A stretch of 64,000 nucleotides of DNA from the NCBI RefSeq assembly GCF_047470865.1, contig NZ_JAZDRH010000009.1, forward strand, positions 1 to 64,000, read 5' to 3'. The DNA comes from JAZDRH01 sp047470865 (GTDB lineage: Bacteria > Pseudomonadota > Gammaproteobacteria > Pseudomonadales > Pseudomonadaceae). A model generated the notes under the pieces. The model worked only from the letters and a program-made list of their open reading frames with translations, did not search any database and was not told the origin of the DNA. Positions 8,014 to 16,610 of this stretch are shown here, piece after piece. Made by a program: the position numbers and the translations under genes. Each line of letters opens with the position of its first letter. Within the stretch, counting starts at the first letter, position 1.

Positions 8014-9309
8014 ATGCAGCACATTGTGGTTTTAGGTGCAGGTCCTGCGGGAGCTGTCTGCGCCTTGGGGTTACACAAGTTGGGCTACCTTGTTACTGTG
8101 GTATCCAGTAAACGCAGTTTTGCTGCGCTAGAAGGGGTTTCTCAGCGCGTGCTGCATGCTTTTCAGCAAGCAGGGCTAGATTTAGCCCTTGCTACAGTTA
8201 ATCAATCCTGTGCTCGCCATGTTATTTGGAATGGGCAAGAAAGTGCACAGAACCATGAATTCTTGCTTGATCGCCCTGTTTTTGATCAAGCTATTATTGC
8301 TCAATTAAAACAAGCTGGTATTCCTGTTATTGAAAAAAGCGCCGTACAAGTGCAAGCCGTTAGCGCCGGTTTTAGCGTGCAATTAAAAGACGGGCAAGCA
8401 CTACATGCCGACTTTTTAGTGGAAGCGCGTGGTCGGCAAGCGCCTGCTTCAGGTAAAGGTTTAAGAGGGCCAGAAACCATCAGTTTGCTTAACCGTTGGC
8501 AAGCGACTCAAGGTGAAGCTAAAACCGCAGTGACCAGCTTGCCAGATGGCTGGAGCTGGATGGCACAATTGCCCGATGGGCGTTGTTATTGGCAAATTAC
8601 CTTAGATGTTGCCAGCGCCAATCTACCCAACAAAGATCAACTCTTGGATTACTGCAACCAACGCCGTAAAGCCTGCATCTTAAGCCAGCAATTCTTTGCT
8701 CAAAGCCCACGTCAAGGTATCGATCTACACGCACGTAGCAGCACCTCAACATTAAGCCAAATAGCCGTTGGCGATAACTGGATTCGGATTGGTGATGCCG
8801 CCATGGCGGTTGATCCTTTATCAGGCAATGGCGCTTTTCAGTCTTTATCTTCTGCTTTACAAGCGCCTGCCGTGATTCACACATTACTTAGCAAACCAGA
8901 ACATAAAAAACTCGCCCAAAGCTTTCATCAAAGCCGCATTGAAAACCTATTTATGCGCTTTGCCCGCTTAGGCCGCGATTTTTACGCGCAAGAACAACAA
9001 TGGCAAAGCAACCCATTTTGGCAAAAGCGCAGCACTTGGCCAGACAACCAACCTATGCACCTAGTTACCCGCCTAGAACAGTTGCAAATAGCCACGCGTC
9101 CTGTCTTGCAGAGTAATTTAATTGTGGCAAAAGAGGTAGTTATAACTCCAGATCAGCCATTAGGTATTTGGCATCTTGAAGGCATCGAACTGGCTGGCTT
9201 TGTACAACAAATAAAACGGCAAGGACTAGCACAGGCATTACGAAATTATGAGCCACAACAACAAAAGATTTTGCAACATTGGTTTAATACAGTGATTAAC
9301 CAAGCTTAG
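8014..9309 (+). CDS. qhpG: FAD-dependent monooxygenase QhpG (CTQ biogenesis)
   Basis: A 431-residue flavoprotein of the tryptophan-halogenase-like monooxygenase family. The N-terminal dinucleotide motif GAGPAG is at residues 8-13, and the second FAD motif GDAAMAVDPLSGNGA begins near Asp261. In the studied system QhpG dihydroxylates the QhpC tryptophan, giving the precursor of cysteine tryptophylquinone. The halogenase-type WxWxIP motif is not evident, which favours oxygenation. It lies 34 bases after the porin gene with an AAAGGAAAAC ribosome site and probably ends the operon. The call is strongly supported by the qhpADCB genes upstream. Confidence 0.9.
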   Translation: MQHIVVLGAGPAGAVCALGLHKLGYLVTVVSSKRSFAALEGVSQRVLHAFQQAGLDLALATVNQSCARHVIWNGQESAQNHEFLLDRPVFDQAIIAQLKQAGIPVIEKSAVQVQAVSAGFSVQLKDGQALHADFLVEARGRQAPASGKGLRGPETISLLNRWQATQGEAKTAVTSLPDGWSWMAQLPDGRCYWQITLDVASANLPNKDQLLDYCNQRRKACILSQQFFAQSPRQGIDLHARSSTSTLSQIAVGDNWIRIGDAAMAVDPLSGNGAFQSLSSALQAPAVIHTLLSKPEHKKLAQSFHQSRIENLFMRFARLGRDFYAQEQQWQSNPFWQKRSTWPDNQPMHLVTRLEQLQIATRPVLQSNLIVAKEVVITPDQPLGIWHLEGIELAGFVQQIKRQGLAQALRNYEPQQQKILQHWFNTVINQA

Positions 9310-9369
9310 CCTTATTTGGCGCTACTCTGTCAGCGACTGTATATCAACCTAAATAGTGTGGACGAATCT

Positions 9370-9639
9370 ATGTATAAGACATTAAGCATTTTAGCCGCAG
9401 CCACTGTGCTTGCAACAGGCTGCATGACGTTATCAGGCAGTTATGAAGTGATCGCCTATGATCAACAAGGAAATAGGTTACTGCCGCAATCTCAAATGAA
9501 AGCACACGGCACAGGAATTTACACCGTCCGTAATGCAGTTTGCGAGTCTTTACGTGGTGAAAAAGCCATAGTACGTATGTACGATACTGATACAGGAAAG
9601 GAAGTAAGAAGCGAAAGTCCTTATCATTGTAAAGAATAA
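9370..9639 (+). CDS. Small lipoprotein of unknown function
   Basis: An 89-residue protein with a lipoprotein signal: basic start, hydrophobic core and lipobox LATGC with Cys18. The mature part holds two further cysteines (Cys near residues 56 and 87) that could form a disulfide. The ATG at 9370 was chosen because the reading frame upstream has no leader character. A terminator follows at once, so it is probably a single gene. I do not recognise the family; the SYEVIAYDQQG stretch is not a known motif to me. Confidence 0.65.
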   Translation: MYKTLSILAAATVLATGCMTLSGSYEVIAYDQQGNRLLPQSQMKAHGTGIYTVRNAVCESLRGEKAIVRMYDTDTGKEVRSESPYHCKE

Positions 9640-9647
9640 ATAGAGTT

Positions 9648-9674
9648 AAACCCTATCTATTGAGTAGGGTTTTT
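9648..9674 (+). terminator. Terminator after the small lipoprotein gene
   Basis: AAACCCTA pairs with TAGGGTTT and the 3' arm runs into a T stretch. Confidence 0.75.
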
Positions 9675-9749
9675 ATGTATAAAATACTTAGTAGTAATAG
9701 TCTGAGCCACTGAAGTCTTACCAACATTAAGCATAGAGTATTTTGACAG

Positions 9750-10193
9750 TTGAGGAGTTTAAGGGACATAGTTAAAGGCTTGGTAATTTTATCTTTAATA
9801 CCTAACGTTACCTTATTATTTCAAAGTGTAGCTGCCAATTTTAGCCAGCTCCTTTGTACTGTAACGCATGGGAGTGTTTAGGCTTAGGTAGCTTAGTCAT
9901 AGTTCCTATAATTTTATGGTGCTGTAAAGCATATAGTAGAACTATTTATGGATCGTTAGCTGCATTTTTAATTTTTTCTTAGGGTATTACTGTTGGTATT
10001 TGTCTTTGGACTCGAAAGGAAATAATGGATTAGCAGTTTTGCTTTATTTGACATCACTACCAAGTGGATATGTAGGCTCTTTTTTATCGGTTATTATTAG
10101 TTATAAATTAGATAGAAATTATTTTTTATTTGGTTTTTCTATTTCTTTTTAGGTATTTTTATAGGCGTTTTTTATAATTTAATAGCTCATTAA
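9750..10193 (+). pseudogene. Decayed membrane-protein gene
   Basis: No intact gene lies in this roughly 600-base interval, yet translating it piecewise gives long hydrophobic protein-like stretches in changing frames: LVILSLIPNVTLLFQSVAAN up to a stop at 9879, GSLVIVPIILWCC then GSLAAFLIFS to a stop, GNNGLAVLLYLTSLPSGYVG, and FFLGIFIGVFYNLIAH to the TAA at 10191-10193. At least two premature stops and two frame changes would have to be repaired. This pattern fits a small multi-pass membrane protein that has been inactivated. The parent family is not recognised, and the boundaries are approximate. Confidence 0.45.
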
Positions 10194-10234
10194 ATTATAC
10201 TTTAATTATATTTTTAACTTTTTTTATTGCTTCA

Positions 10235-10738
10235 TTAAGTAATAAGTTCGTTTTCCTCAAACTCTAAAAAGTCTTCATGTAAACCTTGGATGGGGCGATC
10301 TGTTGTCATTCCATGCTCATCTGTTTCTACTAGTAGCCAGCCTACTTTATCTTGTTCTAGGTTGTAGTTGCCTTCATCAAGCAAATCAATAACCTGGCCA
10401 ATTAAGCCTTTACCATAATCATGTAAGAAATAAGCAATGTTTTGCTCTCCGAGAAGCTCGCATAGTTTTTCATAAACCACAACTGATTCAGGTTTTTGCG
10501 TGCCATTAGCTAGCTTTTCACAAAGGGCTTGGTATTCAGGCGCTACACTACAGCCAATATCACCGGCATAACTGAGGTTGCCTTGAATATCGTTATGTAA
10601 CTGGGTAAGGTTTTTTAACATAAGAAAGCGCCCAAATTGCGCAATGTTTTCGCTAATTTCGCTGCTTGCCCAGCTTTTTGGGTTTTTCGCCCCAGCTTGC
10701 TTGAGGCGGTTTATAAGGTCTTCACGTTTGCTGTTCAT
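10235..10738 (-). CDS. Hypothetical cytoplasmic protein, acidic
   Basis: A 167-residue soluble protein without signal peptide or membrane segment, rich in acidic residues toward the end (FLEFEENELIT). It begins with a short basic helix (MNSKREDLINRLKQAGAKNPKSWASSE). I do not recognise the family and see no catalytic motif. The ATG at 10738 is the only sensible start. It stands alone between a decayed gene and the minus-strand LysR gene, about 100 bases downstream of the latter. Confidence 0.6.
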   Translation of the reverse strand: MNSKREDLINRLKQAGAKNPKSWASSEISENIAQFGRFLMLKNLTQLHNDIQGNLSYAGDIGCSVAPEYQALCEKLANGTQKPESVVVYEKLCELLGEQNIAYFLHDYGKGLIGQVIDLLDEGNYNLEQDKVGWLLVETDEHGMTTDRPIQGLHEDFLEFEENELIT

Positions 10739-10839
10739 TCATTGATTACTCGTATTTAGGTGGATGAAAATAGCCTGCCTTAGTAAGCTGGGAACAGTGT
10801 AAAACTATCTAAATAGCAGCAATAGTTTTAATACGGATG

Positions 10840-11766
10840 CTATTTAGTGCCTAAAAATAGATTTTGATGGGCTAAAGTTATTTCTTTTAAGTACTCCCAT
10901 AATACACGAATACGTTTTAGTTGGCGTACTTCCTCACGGCACGAAATCCAAAAACTATTATTGACTACAATCTGATCAGTTAATAGGGGCACAAGGTTGG
11001 TGTCTTGCTCCGCAATAAAACATGGCAAAATTGCAAGATGTTGCCCTTGTAAGGCGGCGTAATATTGCCCAATAACTCCTGTGCAAGTTAAAGGTGTTTG
11101 TGGGTGGGCAATGTATTTTTGCAAATAGGATAATTCATTACTAAACGTAAGGTCTTCAACATAGTTAATGAATTGGTGTTTTGCTAGATCATTGATGCTA
11201 TTAATGGGTAAATTGTTAGCTAAATAGCTTTTACTTGCATATAAACGTAAACGGTAATCACAGAGTTTGCTACTAACATAAGGCCCCCGTGCTGGGCGTT
11301 CAAGGGTGATGGCGATATCGGCTTCACGCTTAGATAAACTGACAAAGTGTGGAACAGCCAGCACGTCTAAATAAATCATTGGGTATTCTTTTTGGAATGC
11401 TGCTAATTGGGGCATAAGAAAAAAAGCGCCTAAGCCTTCTGTGCAACCAATACGAACTTTGCCTGTTAAAGAGCTGGCAGTGCCTGATACTTCTTCAAAT
11501 GCGGAAAGCATCAGACTTTCGATGGATTCAGCGTGTTGTAGCAAAGCTTGTCCCTCAGACGTTAGGATAAAGCCAGCCTGCCGTGATTTTTCAAAAAGTA
11601 ATGTATTTAAGCTTTTTTCAAGAGCGTTAATTTTCCGTGAAACTGTCGTGTAGTCTACCTCAAGACGGCGTGCTGCTTGGCTTGCAGTACGAGTGCGTGA
11701 AACTTCTAAAAAGAATTTTAGGTCATTCCAATTTAATTTACTCAGGAGGTTGCTAGTTTTTTGCAT
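10840..11766 (-). CDS. LysR-family regulator divergent from the acetate symporter genes
   Basis: A 308-residue LysR-type regulator. The helix-turn-helix lies in residues 12-70 (WNDLKFFLEV...TASQAARRLEVDYTTVSRKI) and is followed by the effector-binding domain. The start at MQKTSN was preferred to an in-frame one 18 codons upstream because the HTH then begins at the normal distance. It is clearly a paralogue of the LysR protein at 59833-60729: both share the DYTTVSRKI/DHTTVSRRI recognition helix and the GKVRIGCTEG / GQVRIGATEG and ITLERPARGP / VTLERPERGP stretches. It is divergent from the DUF485/actP pair, so it probably controls that uptake system; the effector is unknown. Confidence 0.85.
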   Translation of the reverse strand: MQKTSNLLSKLNWNDLKFFLEVSRTRTASQAARRLEVDYTTVSRKINALEKSLNTLLFEKSRQAGFILTSEGQALLQHAESIESLMLSAFEEVSGTASSLTGKVRIGCTEGLGAFFLMPQLAAFQKEYPMIYLDVLAVPHFVSLSKREADIAITLERPARGPYVSSKLCDYRLRLYASKSYLANNLPINSINDLAKHQFINYVEDLTFSNELSYLQKYIAHPQTPLTCTGVIGQYYAALQGQHLAILPCFIAEQDTNLVPLLTDQIVVNNSFWISCREEVRQLKRIRVLWEYLKEITLAHQNLFLGTK

Positions 11767-11952
11767 AATGAACCTGCTTTTTTGTCTGTTTTTGTAGCAA
11801 GAGTGCATATCTATACTCAAGTTGACAACAAAAACAACAGCCGCTCATCTACCCAAATAGGACAGCATGGAATGCAATGGTAGGCAGTCTGAGCAGTTAC
11901 GTACTTCTTTACTACAACAATAAACACGTACAAAAACGGAAAAGGAAGCACT

Positions 11953-12267
11953 ATGGCACATGAAATCTATGCAAGGATTAGAAAAAATCCTAAGTTCCAT
12001 CAACTGGTAAAAACACGTACACGATTTGCGGTTGTCTTAAGCATTATTGTTTGCGCTATTTTTTACGGTTTTGTTTTGCTGGTCGCTTTTGACCCCGAGC
12101 TGATCGGTAAACGCCTTGGCTCAAGTTATATCACTATAGGTATTGCAGCAGGCTTGTTTCAGTTTATTTTCTTTTGGTTGCTGATTTGGTGGTATGTGTA
12201 TCGCGCCAATGGTGAGTTTGATCGTTTAAACGAGGAAATCATCTCAGAAGCAGAACAAGGAAAATAA
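11953..12267 (+). CDS. DUF485 membrane protein, partner of the symporter
   Basis: A 104-residue protein with two membrane segments (about residues 28-50 and 62-86), of the DUF485/YjcH family. These small proteins are almost always encoded just ahead of a cation/acetate symporter and are thought to assist it. An AAAAGGAAGC ribosome site lies before the ATG, and the actP gene starts 4 bases after its stop, so translation is likely coupled. Confidence 0.88.
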   Translation: MAHEIYARIRKNPKFHQLVKTRTRFAVVLSIIVCAIFYGFVLLVAFDPELIGKRLGSSYITIGIAAGLFQFIFFWLLIWWYVYRANGEFDRLNEEIISEAEQGK

Positions 12268-12271
12268 GCAC

Positions 12272-13921
12272 ATGAAAATAATAATTAAATTAAGTGCAGC
12301 TGTCGTATTGGCAAGTTTTAGCTCATTGGCTAGTGCTGCACAGGGTGGAACTAATATTCCTGCAATCAGTATGTTTTTTGCCTTTGTAGTGATGACGCTA
12401 GGCATCACTTACTGGGCAGCACGCAGAACTAAATCAACCTCAGAGTTCTATACTGCTGGCGGTGGTATTAAAGGTTGGCAAAATGGCTTAGCCATTGCTG
12501 GTGACTATATGTCAGCAGCCACCTTACTTGGCTTAACAGCGATGTTATACACCACAGGCTTGGACTCATATTTTTATATGATTGCCTTCTTTGTGGGTTG
12601 GCCAGTCATTCTATTTTTAATGGCTGAGCGTTTGCGTAACCTAGGGCGCTTCACTTTTGTTGATATCACCTCATATCGCTTGAATCAGGGCAAAATTCGT
12701 ACCATGGCGGCTATTAGCTCATTGATTGTGGTGTGTTTCTATTTGGTTGCACAAATGGTCGGAGCTGGGCAGTTAATTAAGCTGTTATTTGGCCTTGATT
12801 ATAATGTGGCACTTTTTATTGTCGGCATTCTGATGATCGTATATGTCACCTTTGGCGGTATGGTGGCTACAACGTGGGTGCAGATTATTAAGGCGTGCAT
12901 GTTGTTATCAGGTGGCACATTAGTCATGGTTTTATCCTTAACCTATTTTGGTTTTAACTATGAAAAACTCATGACAGAAGCTATTAGTGTGCATTCACTG
13001 AAAGAGCGTTTAGTTTACCCAGGGAGCTTTCTTTCTGATCCTGTAACCTCTATTTCGCTTGGCTTAGGCTTGATGTTTGGTACTGCAGGTTTACCTCATA
13101 TTTTGATGCGTTTCTTCACTGTTGGTAATGCTAAGGAAGCACGTAAATCAGTATTGTGGGCCTCGGCTTGTGTTGCTTACTTTTTCAATGTTATCGCGAT
13201 ACTAGGCTTAGCTGCCATTGTCATTGTTGGGCAAAATCCAGAGTTTTTTGAAGATGGCAACCTAGGTGGAAAAATCATTGGTGGTGGCAACATGGTTGCT
13301 CTACATCTGGCGAAGGCCGTAGGCGGGGATATGCTGCTGGGCTTTTTATCGGCAGTAGCTTTTGCAACTATTCTGGCTGTTGTTGCAGGTTTGGCATTAG
13401 CGGGGGCTTCAGCCATTGCCCATGATTTATACGCACAAGTTTATAAACGCGGGCAGGCAACAGAAAAAGAAGAACTGAAAATGACCCGATTAGCTACAAT
13501 TAGCTTAGGTGTGGTAGCTATTTTGTTAGGTATCGCCTTTGAAACCATGAACGTAGCCTTTATGGCGGGTATGGCGTTTGGGGTTGCTGCTTCTGCTAAC
13601 TTCCCTGTGTTAATTCTTTCTATGTACTGGAAAAACTTAACTACATGCGGTGCAATGGCGGGTGGCTATGCTGGGTTATTTAGCGCAGTAACCTTTGTGC
13701 TCTTATCTAAGTCAGTATGGGTTGATGTATTTGGCTTTACTCAGGCGATCTTCCCTTATACGCAGCCTGCGCTTTTCTCCATGCCTATTGCCTTTGCTTT
13801 AGCCTACTTTGTTTCTAAAGCAGATAAGTCTAAAGAAGCGATGGCAGAGCGTGAAGCTTTCGCAGATCAGTATGTGCGTGCACAAACGGGGGTAGGCGCG
13901 AGTGGTGCGTCAGCGCATTAA
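12272..13921 (+). CDS. actP: Cation/acetate-type symporter (SSS family)
   Basis: A 549-residue solute:sodium symporter, the usual ActP length. A cleavable signal-like segment (to about residue 23, SLASAAQ) is followed by some 13 membrane helices; WQNGLAIAGDYMSAATLLG is typical of the acetate/pyruvate branch. It would take up short-chain monocarboxylates such as acetate, propionate or pyruvate with Na+. Together with the DUF485 gene it forms a two-gene operon ended by a strong terminator. The adjacent LysR gene is related to the one controlling the valine genes, so propionate-type acids are plausible substrates. The symbol rests on family resemblance. Confidence 0.85.
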   Translation: MKIIIKLSAAVVLASFSSLASAAQGGTNIPAISMFFAFVVMTLGITYWAARRTKSTSEFYTAGGGIKGWQNGLAIAGDYMSAATLLGLTAMLYTTGLDSYFYMIAFFVGWPVILFLMAERLRNLGRFTFVDITSYRLNQGKIRTMAAISSLIVVCFYLVAQMVGAGQLIKLLFGLDYNVALFIVGILMIVYVTFGGMVATTWVQIIKACMLLSGGTLVMVLSLTYFGFNYEKLMTEAISVHSLKERLVYPGSFLSDPVTSISLGLGLMFGTAGLPHILMRFFTVGNAKEARKSVLWASACVAYFFNVIAILGLAAIVIVGQNPEFFEDGNLGGKIIGGGNMVALHLAKAVGGDMLLGFLSAVAFATILAVVAGLALAGASAIAHDLYAQVYKRGQATEKEELKMTRLATISLGVVAILLGIAFETMNVAFMAGMAFGVAASANFPVLILSMYWKNLTTCGAMAGGYAGLFSAVTFVLLSKSVWVDVFGFTQAIFPYTQPALFSMPIAFALAYFVSKADKSKEAMAEREAFADQYVRAQTGVGASGASAH

Positions 13922-13942
13922 TATTATTAAAAGTGCATAAAA

Positions 13943-13969
13943 TAAAAACGCCATTATATGGCGTTTTTA
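13943..13969 (+). terminator. Terminator of the DUF485-actP operon
   Basis: AAAACGCCA-TTATA-TGGCGTTTT with a T-tail. The rest of the 321-base gap up to 14242 is AT-rich and shows no gene; it presumably carries the promoter of the autotransporter gene. Confidence 0.85.
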
Positions 13970-14242
13970 TTTCTATGGTTGCAATGTCTAGAAATAATAT
14001 AATTTTCATATATTGTTAGTATTTTAATTTTTGTAAGTGATTGATAACCAATAATTATTATTGTGTTTCTATATGGGGGTGTTGTTTGGTCTGATTTTTA
14101 AACGAATAAATGTTGAAAAAAATAGAACTGCATCTATTTTTATTTGTGACTTTATTCGCGCAATTTTATCAATTTACTTTAGTTTTTAGGAATTGATTCT
14201 ATTGCTTTGGTAGATAGTGTCTAAGGCACTAAGGGAGTTTAT

Positions 14243-16360
14243 ATGTTCAAAAAATGGAATTTTGTTTTTCCTTTAAGTGCTTTAGCTGTTATGTCAACGG
14301 CTTACTCAGCGGCTCACACATTATCCCCAAATGAAATTTACAGCTATGGAGCCGCTACTGGAATAGGGTTTAGTGGAGGTTATATTGCGATCACTAGTGC
14401 TGACAACCAAGTTTTTAGGGCAGTCAAAGATACTAAAGGCTACAACCTAGAGTCGTTGCAAAGTGTCGTCACGGATAAGATTATTTATGCAAAGGCGAAT
14501 GCCGTTTCAGCGGATGGCAGCGCTTTGGTTGGTGGTTATGCAATACGTAAGACAGATCCTGATAGTGTAGGCGTGTATCATCCAGCTCAACCTGAATATA
14601 AAACACAAGCCTATATTTGGGATAAGGACCATATCACTGTTATAGAAGGCTTTAGATTTCCAACTTTCCCAGGTGTACCAGATATCTTCCCTGCATATCA
14701 CGATACCTATCGTGATGAAGCTACTGCTATTAGCGCCGATAAAAATACAGTCGTTGGTAATACGCGTTTTTACTGGACTGATTTTTGGAATAACAGTCCA
14801 GAGGAGGAATCCCGTGCTTTTATTTGGAACAGGGCGACCGCTACTAGTAGTGAGGTTGGTTTTTTAAACACTAAAGATCCTAGCATTACGCATATGAGCC
14901 AAGTTGCTACAGGAATTTCAGCCGATGGCAGTAAAGTTGTAGGTCAATCACGTCGTAGTAGTACGGCTGAACGTGCCTATCTATGGACGGTAGGTGATGC
15001 GACCGCTATTGATTTGGGAACATTGCAAGCGAATAGCCTGACAAGTAACACAGGAAACTCCTATGCAAGCGCTATTTCAGGGGATGGCAAAACCATTGTG
15101 GGCTGGGCGGATAACGATGCTGGACAGCAAATAGCTTTCCATTGGCAAGTGTCTACAGGAATGCTTGCGCTTGGCACTCTAGGCAATGATATAAAATCAA
15201 AGGCCAATGCGGTGTCTGATGATGGAAAGATTATTGTAGGTAACTCGTATAACGCAGCTAATGAGTCAAGCGCATTCTATTGGCAGAAAACAGAGTCTGC
15301 TAATGGCACTATGACTCAGTTGGCTCACTTGACTGGTCAGACTAGCTCAGAAGCTAATGCAGTTAGTAAGGATGGAAAAGTTGTGGTGGGCACATCAGGC
15401 GGGCGAGCAACCGCTTGGCTAGAGAATAAAAATAAACCTATCGATATTATTGATCACAATAACTCCATTAATAAAGTGGCAGAAGATACTTATCGCTTAA
15501 TTGATTTATACCGCGCCCGTCTTAGCCGCCTTAGCGACAGTCGCTGTGAGTTAGGAGAGCAAAATTATTGTATAGGCGGCTTTAGCAACTATAACCAAAC
15601 GAGCGGAAACTCTTTGGATTATTCAGGGGTATATTCTAGTGTGAGACTCAGTCAAAATTGGCAGGCAGGGTTAAGTTTAGATTTTATGCTATATGACTCA
15701 TTAAGCTCAACTTACCGCACGCGTTCTAATGACCTTCCAGGTTTAGGTGCTTTTATTCGTTATCAACAAAACAGTGAGCAAATTGGCTTTAATGTTGATT
15801 TTAGTTTAGCTAGCCATTCTCAAAAGTTAACTGCGTATCGCGCTAAAAAAACGAATACTGAAACAGGTAAAGGTAGTACTAAACTTACAGGTAAGACCCT
15901 TAATTTAGAAGTTGCTTATGGCATTAAGTTAAGTGAGCAGGTCACTGTTTTACCAACTATTGGCGTTCGATATATCAAAACAGAGCGCGATGCTTATGCC
16001 GAAAGTCAACGCTTACAGCTACCAGTTAACTACTCTAAAGTAGCAGTGAATGAAACAAGTTTAAAATTGGGTTCAGCGTTCGAATATCAAGCAAGCCATG
16101 ATATGTTGCTTTATGCCGATGCCGGTACCTATATAAAGCTGCATAGAAAACATGATGAGTTCACTGCTCAGGTTCCTTATAACTTAGGTGGAGGCTTCAT
16201 TAGTCGAGGTAAAACGCAAGGTACCCAGCCCTATATTAATACAGGTGTACAATTTGCAGTTTCACCCGCCAGTAGTGTTCAGTTTGACTTAGGTTGGAGT
16301 AAAGAGGTTTATAAAAACAGCACCTATACACTAGGCTTAGGCTATCAATATCGTTTTTAA
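14243..16360 (+). CDS. Autotransporter with HAF-repeat passenger domain
   Basis: A 705-residue secreted protein. A signal peptide (residues 1-23, ending AYSAA) is followed by a passenger of about 400 residues built from imperfect repeats of the form A-x-A-(V/I)-S-x-D-G-x-x-(V/I)-V-G ... A-(F/Y)-x-W, the HAF-type repeat (for example AISGDGKTIVGWADNDAGQQIAFHW is followed by NAVSDDGKIIVG). The last 260 residues form an autotransporter beta domain, rich in amphipathic strands and ending in YQYRF with the terminal Phe needed for barrel assembly. A Cys pair (CELGEQNYC) sits at the passenger-barrel junction. It is probably displayed at the surface; the passenger's ligand is unknown. It is a single gene with its own terminator. 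Confidence 0.85.
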   Translation: MFKKWNFVFPLSALAVMSTAYSAAHTLSPNEIYSYGAATGIGFSGGYIAITSADNQVFRAVKDTKGYNLESLQSVVTDKIIYAKANAVSADGSALVGGYAIRKTDPDSVGVYHPAQPEYKTQAYIWDKDHITVIEGFRFPTFPGVPDIFPAYHDTYRDEATAISADKNTVVGNTRFYWTDFWNNSPEEESRAFIWNRATATSSEVGFLNTKDPSITHMSQVATGISADGSKVVGQSRRSSTAERAYLWTVGDATAIDLGTLQANSLTSNTGNSYASAISGDGKTIVGWADNDAGQQIAFHWQVSTGMLALGTLGNDIKSKANAVSDDGKIIVGNSYNAANESSAFYWQKTESANGTMTQLAHLTGQTSSEANAVSKDGKVVVGTSGGRATAWLENKNKPIDIIDHNNSINKVAEDTYRLIDLYRARLSRLSDSRCELGEQNYCIGGFSNYNQTSGNSLDYSGVYSSVRLSQNWQAGLSLDFMLYDSLSSTYRTRSNDLPGLGAFIRYQQNSEQIGFNVDFSLASHSQKLTAYRAKKTNTETGKGSTKLTGKTLNLEVAYGIKLSEQVTVLPTIGVRYIKTERDAYAESQRLQLPVNYSKVAVNETSLKLGSAFEYQASHDMLLYADAGTYIKLHRKHDEFTAQVPYNLGGGFISRGKTQGTQPYINTGVQFAVSPASSVQFDLGWSKEVYKNSTYTLGLGYQYRF

Positions 16361-16399
16361 ATAATTTTCATTGAAGTAAAAGAGCACTCCTTTGAATTG

Positions 16400-16435
16400 C
16401 CCCAAAAAAGTTGGCCTCACTTTTTTGGGGTTTTT
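16400..16435 (+). terminator. Strong terminator after the autotransporter gene
   Basis: CCCCAAAAAAGT pairs with ACTTTTTTGGGG and is followed by TTTTT. The 170 bases beyond it hold no gene and lead to the macroglobulin start. Confidence 0.88.
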
Positions 16436-16610
16436 CTGTTTAGGTATTCATCTGCACTTAAAGTAAACCAAAAAATAATGCTCTGTTGTGACTGCTTAGG
16501 ATCAATATTGCATCAAAGTAATGCCTTTAATGTGAACTTAATAATAGTCTGCAGCTCTATTGGCAGGTATATGAATCCTAGATGTAAACATCTTCTAAAT
16601 AGGTAAAACT

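Noticed and set aside
11788..11937. Repeated GTTTTTGT/ACAAAAAC words between the LysR gene and the DUF485 gene
   Set aside because: Short, A-rich words that occur easily by chance; spacing is not regular, so an operator cannot be supported.
16397..16606. Possible small gene between the autotransporter and macroglobulin genes
   Set aside because: Begins inside a strong terminator and has no ribosome site or protein-like composition.
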